Source: Diphasiastrum complanatum
Taxonomy: Eukaryota; Streptophyta; Lycopodiopsida; Lycopodiales; Lycopodiaceae
Direction: 5' to 3'
Assembly (NCBI GenBank): GCA_029204225.1
Contig: CM055100.1
Location: 48,469,252-48,533,251 of the forward strand
Length of the DNA: 64,000 nt
Part shown: positions 36,772-58,269 of the stretch, in pieces
Layout of the letters: each line of letters begins with the position of its first letter
Numbering within the stretch: the first letter of the stretch is position 1
Program-made: the position numbers and the translations under genes
The notes under the pieces: generated by a model
Database searches by the model: none
Told to the model about the DNA's origin: nothing
What the model saw: only the letters and a program-made list of their open reading frames with translations

Positions 36772-37270
36772 CTTGTTGGAAATAGTGTTCGATGATGGAG
36801 TAGAAGCTCTTCCCAATGAGAAAAAGATGATATTATAAGGATTAGTTTTTTTCGATATTCATATAATTGCTCCAAGATAGTGTAATATCGTTTAGCATTG
36901 AACAAGGCTCTATATCCTGGATCTGTAGTCTTGCTAATAGACAGTAGATTCTTTGTTAACTTGGGTACATAAAGTACTCTAGTGATTAATCTTATGATGT
37001 CATATGAGAACTGAAGTAGAACAGACCCTTGGCCTTCTATCTTGTGTGAACTTGAGTCTTTGAAGAAAATGTATTTCAAATTAGAAATAATGAGGTCTTC
37101 GAATACGTGCTTGCATGTGTCATGTGTTGACAAGCTTCGGAATCAAGATACCATTGTTGAGTATCTTTACTTTGCAGATCCTGTACCAACAACAATGTCG
37201 GGCCTTCATGTGCAATTTTGTAGAATCTGAAATTAGCTAATTGTTCCACTGCCAAGGAAGCATGGGACAT
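36772..37270 (-). pseudogene. second copia protease fragment, same strand
   Basis: Minus-strand text includes YLDSEACQHMTHASTYSKT (protease site with DSG changed to DSE), KIEGQGSVLLQFSYD and LYVPKLTKNLLSISKTTDPG. It is closely related to the 35600-35850 segment, so it comes from another copy of the same family. It runs into the LTR end of element F near 36830. Confidence 0.75.
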
Positions 37271-37766
37271 TCTGATTCAATTAGTGATCATCTTAGCTGC
37301 TTAACTAGCTAGCTACAATAGGTTCTCCAATATCAGATGAAGATGCCAATATGTCACTTCTATCTAGTCTTCCTCCCTCATACAACAATTTAGTGCTGAT
37401 TTTGAGCAATACTCATGAGCTATTACTCCAGAAGTTGACAACAAATTTGTTGCATGAAGTAAGAAGGAAGAGCTTATCCTCTTGAATAACAAGGAAGTCG
37501 TCTTATATTCGAATAAGCAACAATCAGAGAAAAATAAGAATTCGAAGGACAAGAAGATGAACATTGAACAACCTAATTCGAACCAGCATCAACAACACGA
37601 TCGACAGAAGCAAAAATGCAAGACCAAGCTATTTTGCAAGTATTGCAAGAGAACCAATCATGACATCAAGGATTTTCATTATCTCAAGCAAAATGAAGTG
37701 AAGAAGAAGATGCAACGACAAGAAGGTAGAAGGTATGATCAATCCAAACATTGTGCAAGAAGTTGA
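37228..37766 (+). pseudogene. copia gag fragment, plus strand
   Basis: Plus-strand pieces read NCSTAKEAWDI, then DANMSLLSSLPPSYNNLVLI, and after a frame change a zinc knuckle CKYCKRTNHDIKDF with the last Cys replaced by Phe. This is the same family as the minus-strand copies just to the left, so the two are arranged head to head around 37228. The internal gag region between the first two blocks is deleted. Confidence 0.75.
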
Positions 37767-39000
37767 AGTGTGAGAAGGCCAAATTTTAAAACTTTAAAAT
37801 GCTTATCTTTTTAGAAAGTCCTAAGTATATAATGCTATTGATTAAAATCGGAGTTGTATTTGCATGGAAAATGGAAAAACATTAAAGGGATTCCCAACCG
37901 TTATGGAGAACATCAAATCAATACGAAGAAATGCTTTGTACCTATCACTTAAATCCTCGATACTTCTTGATGGTAAAGGAATAATTAAATAAGTAACTAC
38001 AAGTAGAAATAATCTGCCATGTGCTGAGTAGTGATCGTATATCACCTATCATTGTGATGCCAATTTTTGTTGTTGGGAAATATCAAAGCTTACCAAGACT
38101 TTAGGAAAATATAATTAGCAACTAAAAATGATAAGCATCTTTTTGCCCTTTAATGACTCAATCTCAATTGCTGGCACTACAAATTTTTGATGAATTTTCA
38201 AGACACAAACAATTATCAATTAATCCCAAGCATCGATCCAAAATTACCCCAATTTATCTACATGAATGAGGGGCCTCCTTGGGAATGTAGGATACTTTTA
38301 GAGGTTTATTACAAAACTATGCCACTAAATAGATGCTCCTCTCACCCATTATTGGAAAAAGACATGCCTTATGTGTGGCACTAAATTTTGATATTTTGAA
38401 ACCATAATTGATGACCACAACCGTGTTGTGATGCCTTGATAGGAGGTTGATATCTTCTGAAGTCTTCAAGGATTTGCCTATCACATACCAAGTAACCTTG
38501 ATCTTAAAAATTTGATCAATTCAAATGATGAATCCTCAATTGGCGGAATGCACTCGTTGATCCAAGGTGGAGCATTACCATACACACATGATTGAATCTA
38601 TTACAATAGACTGGGACCTACTAGTGCAATCAATGTATCATGCTTGTCCACCATGATTCTACATCAAGATCTCAATAGTGGTCTTTCATTTTGAAGCATA
38701 CTAAAAATTGTTGGTTGGCATGTCATCAAAAAAATTACGTACGTAATGCGGCATAAAACCAACCAACCAACAAAAAGAGACATCGTAGAGGATCTCTTGC
38801 CTTTTCATTATACATCCACTCATGCGACCTTACCCAGCGATGCTTACAAAACCTTTTTGCCCGGAGAAGTATAAAACTCTCGTGAAAGGGTTCAATAATG
38901 TAGTGTTTGGCATGGACAACCACCGTGCCCTATATTATGACCCTTGACAAGGCCTTTTCCTTTATTTATTTTTGTTCTAGAAAAGTCATGCCGCGTGAAA
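37767..39000. other. no gene recognised
   Basis: AT-rich intergenic DNA between the copia mosaic and the host gene. Only short frames; no domain or LTR was seen. Confidence 0.45.
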
Positions 39001-39490
39001 ATGTACTAGATGGCGGCTTGCCATGTAGGGTCGGCCCTTAACTTAAGGGCCAAAGGGGGCATTGACCTTGGAGGCAGACGAACGTGGAGTGGCAGACTTA
39101 ACGGCAGGGAGCAATTTAAAATCCGCCACCGTTGGATCTTCTCAGAAGCATCCAGATCCTCCCATGCGAAAGATATACACGTGTCACAGTGACGCGTGGC
39201 CGGCATCCAATTGGGAGGACTTAAAGTGTAACGTGTTATTAAGGCCCGTGGGAGGAGCAATAGGAACAGTGGGAGGAGGAGGAGGAGACGACGAGAGCAA
39301 TCGACGAGGAGGCAGAGAACGGCTGGCGATGGCGATCGTAAGCTTGCTTTGGCAGCAGTGAACATGCATCTGTGCTGATGGAATTATGTAAGAGAGGATG
39401 AGGATGAGGAGGAAGTTTGGCTGTGGCAGCAGTTTTGGATTGATTCGGATAGTATCATTGATTGATTGATTGATCAAAAAGGGCGGGGAA
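39001..39490 (+). promoter_or_regulatory. upstream region and 5' UTR of the acyltransferase gene
   Basis: GC content rises compared with the flanks. A perfect 19-bp palindrome GGCCCTTAACTTAAGGGCC lies at 39033-39051, and an AAGGCCCGTGGG element near 39241 resembles plant GGCCC/TGGGC site II motifs. A GGAGGAGGAGGAG purine tract (about 39270-39285) and a GATT repeat just before the start codon look like 5' UTR. No convincing TATA box is visible, and the transcription start is not fixed. Confidence 0.4.
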
Positions 39491-49393
<9,903 letters not shown>

Positions 49394-49790
49394 GTAAGCC
49401 ATTGAGTATCTGAAATCGTTTTTTGAAGTTTGTAGCTTCAATTTTTTGCTTTGGAATAATGGAGGTTTGCAAAGGATGGCCTTATCTGTGTATCAAGTAT
49501 TTAGATGAAGAACCTGAAGATCTATGCTTTAAGGGCTTTTGGGCAAAGTACATACCAATCCAAACTTGGGTTTGAGAAGGGAATCAAGGAAGAAAGGTGG
49601 CCTTTTGCCAAAATGATCTGTTTTGAGGCTTGTTGTAAGATGGACATTTCTAGTCGAAGGTTATTCATTGAGTTGGGAGTTCAAGCTGTTAAATTATTCT
49701 ACTATCGGGAGTGATTCATCCGAATAATCAATCTTTAATCTACATCCATTCATTATCCAGTTCTGCAGTTTTATTCGTGTTTTTACAGTC

Positions 49791-50592
49791 TGTAGAAATA
49801 CTCGGAAATCGCTCAACAGGTGGCTCCAACATATCGGACAACCTCCGGCATATCGGATAACTCCGACGAAAGTCGAAGGATGACAATTACTGTTTCGCCA
49901 TATATGAAGCTAAAGACTTGCCCTAACTACTTTGCAAGTAAATTTCCGGGAAGTCCTAACTGGATGGATGACAGCGCATTACAGCTAACTGCCAATTGCG
50001 ATCTACGACCTGATTAGCTATCCTACCGGATGAGCTTAAACTGCTTTAGTATAAATAGCTGATCATTAAAGACTTCTATAGTCTCTAGAAAGTTTTTCAG
50101 AGCTCTATTAGAGTATTGCTATTAGCGCTTACTGCTTACTAGCGAAAGTGCATCAGACAGAGTTTTCAGTTACTCAAAGATAGTTTAGAGTAAGCAGTTT
50201 TCATCCACTATTGCTTTGTGCTCTCATTATCTGACTACTGAATCAATCTATCTTCTTATTGCGTTCATTATCATGTTAGAATGTATGCTTCTCTCTAGTC
50301 ATTTGTAATTGATCAATCTCTTATTGTTTCGTCTGATCTGTTGAATACCTCAACCCTACAATATTCTATACATCACTTCGCACTTTGAAATCGTTTGGCT
50401 ACAAAATCACTTTAGTACTAATGATTTCAAAGTTAGTTGCTAAAAGATTGAACGTGACTTTTGTCATTATAGCTTTGCTCAATTATGGATAGGCGTGCGT
50501 AATCATGCACTAGGAAAAAAGGCTCATTCCGCTGCGCTCGATAGTTCGTTCATAGACTTCGACTTATCGAATCGTCATTACTTCTTCCAACA
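49791..50592 (+). mobile_element. probable 5' LTR of copia element E
   Basis: The right end is firm: CTTCTTCCAACA followed by a perfect primer-binding site. The left end is tentative, placed at TGTAGAAATACTCGG. It contains AGTATAAATAGCTG (near 50049), a good TATA box. The rest of the element is thought to resume at 61054 after nested insertions: the leader would then be about 105 bases, close to the 140 bases in the related element A. The right LTR lies outside the window. Confidence 0.6.
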
Positions 50593-50605
50593 TGGTATCA
50601 GAGCC
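50593..50605 (+). other. primer-binding site of copia E
   Basis: TGGTATCAGAGCC, a perfect complement to plant initiator-methionine tRNA 3' end. It lies just after the LTR and 5 bases before another LTR starts. Confidence 0.85.
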
Positions 50606-50610
50606 GTATT

Positions 50611-51001
50611 TGTTAGGAATTAATGTTTATTTGATACCCCTTAATGATAATTTCTCCATGCCTGCGTGCTATTTCAGGGGCCATTTTATTTATAGTAAAT
50701 TCATTTTTTAATGCTTATACATGTAGGATCTACTTAGTACTTGGAAGTTCATTTTTGGTCTTTACCAAATATAGGTAGTATTATCAGCAATTATGCTATT
50801 TTGCTATTTGCTTTAGGCTCTTGGCTTTTCTCATTCATTAGAGAAACTATTTAAGTAGGCTGGCGCCCAACCGCAATCATCCTGTTATGCTAGAGCAATT
50901 GCTCAATTCTCCTATGATCTGAATTCTCTCTATGCTTGGTTTTGTGTGAGTGCTAGTAGGACTAGTATCTTCATCTAGAATTTGTATCACAAATTCTGAC
51001 A
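50611..51001 (+). mobile_element. 5' LTR of copia element B
   Basis: A 391-bp segment starting TGTTAGGAATTAATG and ending AAATTCTGACA, followed by CGGTATCAGAGC (51002-51013, primer site with one change). A second copy begins at 52868. CTATTTAAGTAG near 50847 may serve as the TATA box and is followed by GGCGCCCA. Confidence 0.9.
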
Positions 51002-51400
51002 CGGTATCAGAGCAGGCTCTTTATTGAGAGAGAGAGTTTGTATTTGCAGGTGTGCAATCAGATTGGAGGAGCTGAAGCTAATGTGTCAACATTGTTACGA
51101 AAACAACAGGAATCTTCTAGGAGAAGATTGACAAAAAGTTATTGGCTGTCGACAGACTTGAATCAGAATTTTTCTGGTTGTTTACTAGTTTTCTGGTGCA
51201 GGTCACATCTGGAGCAGGCTTTACCTGAGGGCGACAGATATGTTTCAGGTACTTCTGAGGGCGGCGGTAGCTGGGGAAGGCACTTCTGAGGGCAGCAGGA
51301 CCTGGTGCAGGCCTGGACAGGCAACATCTAAGGTAGGCGGACCTGGTGCAGGCCCGGACAGGCTCAAGGATAGTGTTATTATGGAACAAGGAGAGTCCAG
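51002..51400 (+). repeat. copia B leader with 16-bp-period repeats
   Basis: After the primer site, from about 51195, units such as CTGGTGCAGGTCACAT, CTGGAGCAGGCTTTAC, CTGAGGGCGGCGGTAG, CTGAGGGCAGCAGGAC recur with a period of 15-16 bp over about 180 bp. The same motif, in sense orientation, fills the leader of element D (59920-60600). Confidence 0.75.
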
Positions 51401-51530
51401 TACGCATGGAACTAGGTAGGAGATCAGCTAGACTTGAAAAGCAACATGAAGATCAAGATCGATAGGAGGTTCGACAAGAGGATCATCATGAAGATGGGGA
51501 TGTACATTTTGCATATGGTTTTATAGATAA

Positions 51531-52840
51531 ACATAAGGCAAGATTGGTGGCATAAGGTTATGCTCAACATGAAGGGATTGACTATGAGGAAACTTTTGCA
51601 CTAGTTGCTAAGTCTACTACTATGAGGACTGTTTTATCATTGGTAGCTCAGTTTGGATGGGATATTCAACAAATGGATGTAAAGAGTGCATTCCTGAATG
51701 GATTTCTAGAGGAAGAAGTCTACATGGAGCAGCTAGAGGGATACATAGTAGCAGGACATGAAGACAAGGTTTGCAAGTTGGACAAGGCACTATATGGACT
51801 TAAGCAGGCACCCAGGGCGTGGTACACGAGGATTGACACATACTTTGTGGAGCTTGGCTTTCAGAGAAGTAGTTCGGAGCATACACTTTATGTTTTGATC
51901 AGGGATAATCATATTGTTATTGTAGTGATGTATGTGGATGATCTTGTTATTACAGGATCAGATCATAGTATGATTCAGGGAATCAAGAAAGATCTCTCAT
52001 CGGAGTTTGATATGGAAGATCTTGGTTCACTACAATATTTTCTTGGGATTGAGGTATGGAGAGTAGCACAGGGACTATTTATTTCTCAATCTAAGTATGC
52101 TCATGAACTTCTTGGAAAGTTCAATCTGTTAGAGTGCAAGCCTATTTCTACACGTTATGATAGTGGATGTAAGCTTACTAAAGCTGAGGAAGATCATGAT
52201 GTAGATGAGATGTTATATATAAAGCTTGTTGGAAGCTTAATCTATCTAACTACTACAAGACCAGATATTGCTTATGCTGTGAGTATGGTTAGTCAGTTTA
52301 TGGCTAAGCCTAAGCAGATTCATTAGAAAGCTACTAAGCGAATACTCAGATATATCCAGGGCACTTTGAGATATGGTATTCTCTATGGTAGACAGGATGA
52401 TTCGAAGTTACAGGGATATGTGGATGCTGATTGAACTGGAGATGCAGAAGACCGAAGATCTACTACAGGCTATGTTTTTAGTCTTGGATCTGGTGCATGC
52501 TATTGCTTTATCATCTACAGAGGCAGAATATCGAGCTACTACGAGTGCGTCATGTGAAGCAATATGGTTACGAGGGATTCTACATGATCTACATATGGTA
52601 CAAGATTCACCTACGGTACTTTAGTGTGACAATCAGAGTTGTATTAAATTGGCGAAAAATCTAGTTTTTCACAGCAGAACAAAACACATTGAAGTACAAC
52701 AACACTTCATCAGAGAGAAAATTTAAAGTGGTGAAGTGGAGCTTATCTATTGCCCTACGGAAGAGCAAGTTGTGGATATCTTTACCAAAGGACTTGGCAA
52801 AGAAAAATTTCAGAAGTTTAGAGAACTTCTAAGAGTAATA
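51531..52840 (+). pseudogene. copia reverse transcriptase-RNase H (element B)
   Basis: KHKARLVA, GIDYEETFALVAKSTTMRTV, MDVKSAFLNGFLEEEVYMEQ, ALYGLKQAPRAWYTRIDTYF, MYVDDLVITGSDH (catalytic YVDD intact), DMEDLGSLQYFLGIEVWR, GSLIYLTTTRPDIAYAVSMV, then RNase H with RRSTTGYVFSLG, STEAEYRATTSASCEAIWLR and a final [20 protein letters not shown]. The 234-residue frame at 51622-52326 is open. Stops and a frameshift follow in RNase H. Gag, protease and integrase are absent between leader and RT, so it is a deletion derivative. Confidence 0.92.
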
Positions 52841-52867
52841 GATAACAAAGTAAACATTAAGGGGGAA

Positions 52868-54033
52868 TGTCAGGAATTAATGTTTATTTGATACCCCTTA
52901 ATGATAATTTGGCCATGCCTACGTGCTATTTTAGAGGCCATTCTATTTATAGTAAATTTGTTTTTTAATGCTTATACATGTAGGTGGGCACACTACTAAT
53001 AGATTAGGATTTAGAAGTTCATTTTTGGTCTTTACCAAATATAGTTAGTATTATTAGCAATTAGCTCTTGCTATTTTGCTATGGGCCTTGGCATTTTGCG
53101 AGTTTCTTTCTTGCCATCATTCAACAAAAAGATAGCACATGGTGTGCCACCCTTTTTATGCTACTACTAAACATTATTAAAATTGTGGTTTGGTACATAG
53201 TTAAAGATCTCACTAAGTAAAAAAAATTTCAAATAATTTTTTTCTTTTGCAGCCAACCCAGATAGCACGCTATTTGGGTTGGCTGCAAAAAAAAATTCTC
53301 ATTTCATATAGCACGCCGGCGTGCTATCTTTAAACGCTGTATATTGTTTTTTTAGTTGTTCTACTTAGCACGTCGACTTACTATGTTGGGAGGTTTAAAT
53401 AAATATCCCGAAATAATGGTTTTACTCAAAATTTGATTCTCAAATGTGTCAAAATAGCTTTTCTATTTTATAATTTACTTGGCTAGCTCACCGACATGCT
53501 AGTCGAATCAGCTCCAAAAAGAAATTTATTTTTTCAAAAAGTTCTTCAAAAAAACTTCATGTTTTTGAAATAAAAAATTTGCAGGCTAGCACACCGGCAT
53601 GCTAACTTTTACAACTTCAAGGATAGTTTTAAAAAAAAAAAGTGAACCTGTGTTTATAGAGTAACAAAGTATTTTGTGATGGACCTATTTTGAATATGAT
53701 GGATTGTCAAATTTTTAAGTATGCATCAAACCATCATTCTTGTTCTTAAAAAATCATGTAGTGGCATAGAAAGAGTAGCACACCATGTGCTACCATTTCG
53801 TTGGAGCATCTCATGGAAGAAACTCGCAAAAAATTTACTCGCAGAATGTCAAAACCCGCTATGCTATTCGCTTTAGGCTCTTGTCTTTTCTCATTCATTA
53901 GAGAAACTATTTAAGTAGGCTAGTGCCCAACCACAATCATTCTATTATGCTATAGAGCAATTGCTCAATTCTCCTATGATCTGAATTCTCTCTATGCTTG
54001 GTTTTGTGTGAGTGCTAGTAAGTATCTTCATCA
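52868..54033 (+). mobile_element. 3' LTR of copia B, interrupted and truncated
   Basis: Follows a polypurine run AAGGGGGAA. Starts TGTCAGGAATTAATG and matches the LTR at 50611-51001 on both sides of a 775-bp inverted-repeat element. The match stops at AGTATCTTCATC (about 54033), about 25 bp before the LTR end, where the leader of element C begins. Confidence 0.85.
53083..53857. mobile_element. inverted-repeat element (MITE-like), copy 2
   Basis: Ends GGGCCTTGGCATTTTGCGAG and, inverted, GGGTTTTGACATTCTGCGAG. It is related throughout to 28643-29662. It lies inside the 3' LTR of copia B; the 5' LTR gives the unoccupied site (TTTTGCTATTTGC). Flanks share GCTAT exactly, or nine bases with two mismatches. 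The interior contains a hairpin GCAGCCAACC...GGTTGGCTGC and TAGCACGCCGGCGTGCTA plus four other related palindromes. No coding sequence. Confidence 0.85.
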
Positions 54034-55069
54034 AAATTGAAACCGGGTTTGGGGTTACGGTTTTCTACACATAACTGGTGATTTCTTTGCTGTTTGTGCA
54101 CCGTTTTGGATGCCGTAAGGACAGGAAGGAAGCTAATTATATTGTCAACCAACCATGGAGAGATTCTGAGGTTTATGTCAGAGATTTGTATGCAAAAAGT
54201 TAACCTAGCAGATTTGTGGTAAAAGGTGAAAAAAGCCACTTTGTCAAGTTGAGCTAAAATCACCGTTTCTCCACGGAATTTCATGATTGAACACTCTACA
54301 GACTTGGAATCAGTAGGGCGACCCTGCTCCAGGCCCCAGATCGTGCTCAAATCGATCCGAAAACGAGATTGATCAAGCAAAAATCAGCTTGGGGAGGCGC
54401 GGCCGTAGACAAGGAGGAGCGTGGAGCTCGCGCGCGACCAACGAGGGCAGCAGCTCAGTGTCAAAAAGTGTATAGCGGCCGCAAGAAAGGGTTTCGGCGC
54501 ACAGGAGTGCATGTGACCATAGGATTGGACTCCTATTGGATGGACAACCGAGATGGATTGTTCGGAGAACAATCTGGACCACAAGATCGTGGTGGGCCAT
54601 TGGATGAAGTGGAAAAGGTCTTGAAGGGACTTGAAGTGCATTCTGGCCTTCAACTTCATTAGAAATTTTCATACTGAAATTGGAGTCGGGTCCCTTCACA
54701 AGTGAAAGGTGAAGTTTCTTCACTATGAAGAAACAGTTCAAAAACAAAAAAAGTCCCTATTTTTGGGTCCTTTGTCCGTTTTGACCCAAACAAAAGGCTA
54801 TAACCTCCAAACGAAGGGCACCCGGACTGTACCTACAAGTACGGTACAACAAAACAGAGTGATTTCACTATTCCATTGGGCGCGTAGTTGGGAGTTGATG
54901 ATTGAGTGCATTTCAGAAGGTGACGCCGATTTGGCTTTCAAATTGGTGGAAAAGCGGCGAGTGGCCTGGTAAGGGAAAAAGTGCAGGTCATTATTTTCGA
55001 CTTTTGACATCACAGTTGGCCTCGACATACTGCTTTTAGCCTACGGTAGAAGTTTCAAGCAGTTTTGCG
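54034..55069 (+). other. leader of copia element C
   Basis: About 1 kb of untranslated DNA between the truncated LTR of B and the gag start at 55070. The 5' LTR and primer site of element C are missing. Short frames on both strands carry no recognised domain. Confidence 0.5.
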
Positions 55070-55935
55070 ATGACAAACATGGGAGAGTTCATTTTGAGTG
55101 AAAGTAGCAAATTGGACGGGATTTCCAACTATGCATTGTGGAAATTCAAAATGAAAAACATACTGATGGAGAAAGACGTGTGGTCATCACAGGTGATGAG
55201 AGAAGGCCGCCAAATGAAGCGGATATCAAAGTGTTCGACAAAAAGATGAGGAAAGCTTTGACCTTCATTAACTTGTCAGTGAAGGATCACATTATTACCC
55301 ACATTTGTGATGCTGTTACACCCAGACAAGCATGGGATGTGCTAAAGGAGCAGTTCGAGACGTCAAATCCGTCTAGAATCATGTTTCTGAAGTCAAAATT
55401 GAATAGTGTCCGCATGGAGCAAGGAGAGCACATTCAGACGTACATGACCAGAATCAAGACAATGAGGGATGAACTACATTCTATTGGTGAGCGCATACGT
55501 GATGTGGAGCTGGTGTACAATGCATTGTGCGGCATTGTAAAATCCTTTTAGATGTTTGTGAGCGGAATAGCATCAAGAGAAAGATTGCCAACCTTTGACG
55601 AGCTCATAGGAATCTTGATGCAGGAAGAGCAACGGCGAGAAATGGTGAAAGTTAGACGTCAAAATACTGACGATTAGGCACTCGCGATACGCCCAAAACA
55701 AGGCAAGGGCAAGGGCAGGAAGAAGTCTAAACAACAATTTGCCAAGACTCAGGATGATGAGGGATCTTCCAGTAAGACCAAGAAGAAAGGCAAGTGCTTC
55801 CATTGTGGTAAAAAGGGCCATTGGAAGAGTGAATGTAGCAAATTCCTGACGGAACAAGGCAAGGGGAAACCAAAGCAAGCAGGTAACCTTGTCGATGAGG
55901 GTGAGATTGAAGACTCTAGCATCTTCATATCTGCA
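55070..55935 (+). pseudogene. copia gag (element C)
   Basis: ATG at 55070: MTNMGEFILSESSKLDGISN and then YALWKFKMKNILMEKDVW, a typical copia gag start. A frameshift near 55180 leads to KALTFINLSVKDHIITHICD, RQAWDVLKEQFETSNPSRIM, IQTYMTRIKTMRDELHSIGE, a stop near 55550, then FDELIGILMQEEQRREMVK, a Lys-rich linker, and a perfect zinc knuckle CFHCGKKGHWKSEC. Two stops and a frameshift interrupt it. Confidence 0.9.
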
Positions 55936-56790
55936 TTGTCATCTAATCAAGATGATCAAGCGTGGTATATTGACTCGGGAGCCACAAGACACATGACAGG
56001 TAACAAGAATTGGTTCAGTAGCTTGAAAGTGTTGGATAATGGAACGTCTGTTTCACAAGCAAATGGTGATGTGTGCAAGATCAAGGGGATAGGCACCGTT
56101 TCAATCCAACTACCTGATGGCAAAAGCAGGATGATCATGGAGGTACTTTACGTACCAGGTTTGAAGAAAAATCTACTTTCTGTTGGAGTCATTACTGATC
56201 AAAAGTTAAAAGTAGAATTTGCCCATGATCGTTGCTTTGTGAAGGATGTGAACCAAAAGTTCAAAGTTCTTCCGGATGGAGTAAGAAAGCTCAATACTAA
56301 ATTGTACAGGTTGAATGCTACAATCAAGGGGCAACATGGACTTGTCTCGTTCATTCCATCGCAAACTGAGTTGTGGCATAAGAGGCTTGGTCACTTGAAC
56401 TTAGGAAGCCTCAGTTTGATGAGAAAATTGGAGATGGTAACAGGATTGCCTACCATAGAAGACCACTTGAAATCGATGTGTGAATCATGTGTATATGGGA
56501 AGCAGCATCGAGAGAAGTTCAATAAAGGTGGTGTTGCAAGGGCAAAGAACATCCTGGATTTGATCCACACAGATTTATGCGGGCCTATGAGGACTATGTC
56601 CTTAGGTAAAGTCTTCTATTTCATGACCTTTATTGATGATATGTCACGTAAGACGTGGATCTACTTCTTGAAGAAGAAATCGGATGCATTTGACAATTTC
56701 AAGAGCTTTAAAGCATTGGTCGAAAATCAGACAGGTAGGAAGATCAAAGTCCTAAGATCAGATAGTGGACTTGATTATTACAAGAAATAA
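55936..56790 (+). pseudogene. copia protease and integrase N-terminal half (element C)
   Basis: A 284-residue open frame. Protease: WYIDSGATRHMTGNKNWF with DSG intact, then IKGIGTVSIQLPDG and LYVPGLKKNLLSVGVIT. Integrase: ELWHKRLGHLNLGSLSLMRK, CESCVYGKQHREKF (HHCC zinc finger), LIHTDLCGPMRTMS (first Asp), FIDDMSRKTWIYFLKKKSDA and VLRSDSG (second Asp). Immediately after RSDSG the sequence passes into the RT sequence after the first D of YVDD, so the last third of integrase and most of RT are deleted. Confidence 0.92.
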
Positions 56791-57707
56791 TCAGGAGATG
56801 ATAGGCATGATCAAGAAAGACCTCGTGGAACAATTCGAGATGACGGATCTCAGCCTAATGCATTATTGCCTTGGAGTAGAGGTGTGGCAAAAAGGACACG
56901 AAGTGGGTTTAACACAGGTGAAGTATGTCAAAGAGTTGCTGCACATGTTTAGGTTGCAGGATTGCAAACCAGTGAATACTCCTATTGAACTAGCTAAAAA
57001 GCTTTCTAAGCTTGATGAGTCACAGTCATTTGATGCTACGCTGTATAGGCAGTTAGTAGGGAGCTTGATTTACCTTACCACGACTAGACCAGATATATGC
57101 TATGTTGTTGGCATTGTAAGTCAGTTTATGGCAGCACCTATGGAAACGCATTGGAAGGCAGCTAAGTGCATTCTGCGTTATGTAAAAGGCACTCCAGATT
57201 ATGGCTTGATTTACAAGAAGCATGACGGTTTACCTGAGTTGTGCGGCTATGTGGATGCGGATTGGGGAGGTGACTATGATGATCGTAGATCCACCACAGG
57301 ATATGTATTCCAGCTTTGTGGCAGTTGCTTTTCCTGGTCTAGTAAGAAGCAAAGTACAATTGCTATATCCACCACAAAAGCAGAGTATAAGGCAATGTGT
57401 AGTGCAGCACAGGAAGCTATATGGTTGAGACAAATCTTGGAAGAAGTTGGCATGAAGCAGAAAAATTCCACGACGTTACATTGACAGTCAGAGTGGCATT
57501 CAACTAGCAAAGAATCCAGTGTTCCATGCAAGAACCAAACACATTGAGATTCAGTATCACTTTATACGTGAGAGGCTGCTGAGTCATGAAATTCATGTTG
57601 TTCATTGTAGTACGGAAGAACAACTAGCTGATATTTTCACTAAGCCACTTGTTGGAGAAAAGTTTGATAAGTTTAGATCAAAGCTTTCTGTACTTAAAGT
57701 TTGTTGA
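56765..57707 (+). pseudogene. copia RT end and RNase H (element C)
   Basis: DLIITRNNQEMIGMIKKDLV corresponds to RT just after YVD. The rest follows well: SLMHYCLGVEVWQKG, GSLIYLTTTRPDICYVVG, HWKAAKCILRYVKGTPDYGL, CGYVDADWGGDYDDRRSTTG, SWSSKKQSTIAISTTKAEYK and AIWLRQILEEVGM. After one stop, TKHIEIQYHFIRERL and STEEQLADIFTKPLVGEKF finish RNase H. A 239-residue frame is open. Confidence 0.92.
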
Positions 57708-57762
57708 CTTTGAAGCTATGTATATGACTGTATAAAAAGTAGATTCTACTTTAAGGGAGAGA

Positions 57763-58035
57763 GTTAGAATTAAAGTAGAATCACTGTGCTATTGTACTGT
57801 GGGTCCTATCAGTCGATAAAAATCAGTTGGCCTCGCTACGAGGCAAGTCGACGGGACACGCGTCCCGCTTACGGCAACCTGGGTCATGCATGGGTTGCCT
57901 GAGTGAACAACTAGATGTATAGTGTAATTTCATTTTGAGAAATACAGTTGCTATGTGAGAGTGCTGTGGAGAGTGTTTTCTGTCTGTGTTACTGTGTAGC
58001 ATGATCTGTGTTCCTGTTTGAAGCAAATTCTAAGT
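57763..58035 (+). mobile_element. partial 3' LTR of copia C
   Basis: Follows the polypurine run TTAAGGGAGAGAG. Starts near TTAGAATTAAAGTAG with the usual TG lost by mutation, and is cut at 58035 by the element D LTR. No matching 5' LTR is in the window. Confidence 0.6.
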
Positions 58036-58218
58036 GTCTTAACAATAGAAATCTATGCTAACTTGGTTAAAGTAGATTTCTATACTATTCTAGCAAAATT
58101 GGTACTAACTTAGGTACCTATACTAAAATAGATAGCACCTCTACTAAAAATAGAAATAGGCCCTCTAGCACGCAGGTTGGCCTCTACAATGAATTAATTA
58201 ATCCATTAATTCCTAACA
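58036..58218 (-). mobile_element. truncated 3' LTR of copia element D
   Basis: On the minus strand it starts TGTTAGGAATTAATGG at 58218, after the purine tract AAGGGGGAG. It matches the first 183 bp of the LTR at 60656-61053 with few differences. The rest is missing; the break joins element C's LTR. Confidence 0.88.
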
Positions 58219-58269
58219 CTCCCCCTTAATGGATAATTAATTATCAATCACAACCAAGTCCTTTGGTTA

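Noticed and set aside
54369-54972. Open frames in the leader of copia C
   Set aside because: No similarity to gag or other domains and no conserved start. The leader of this element type is non-coding as far as I can see.
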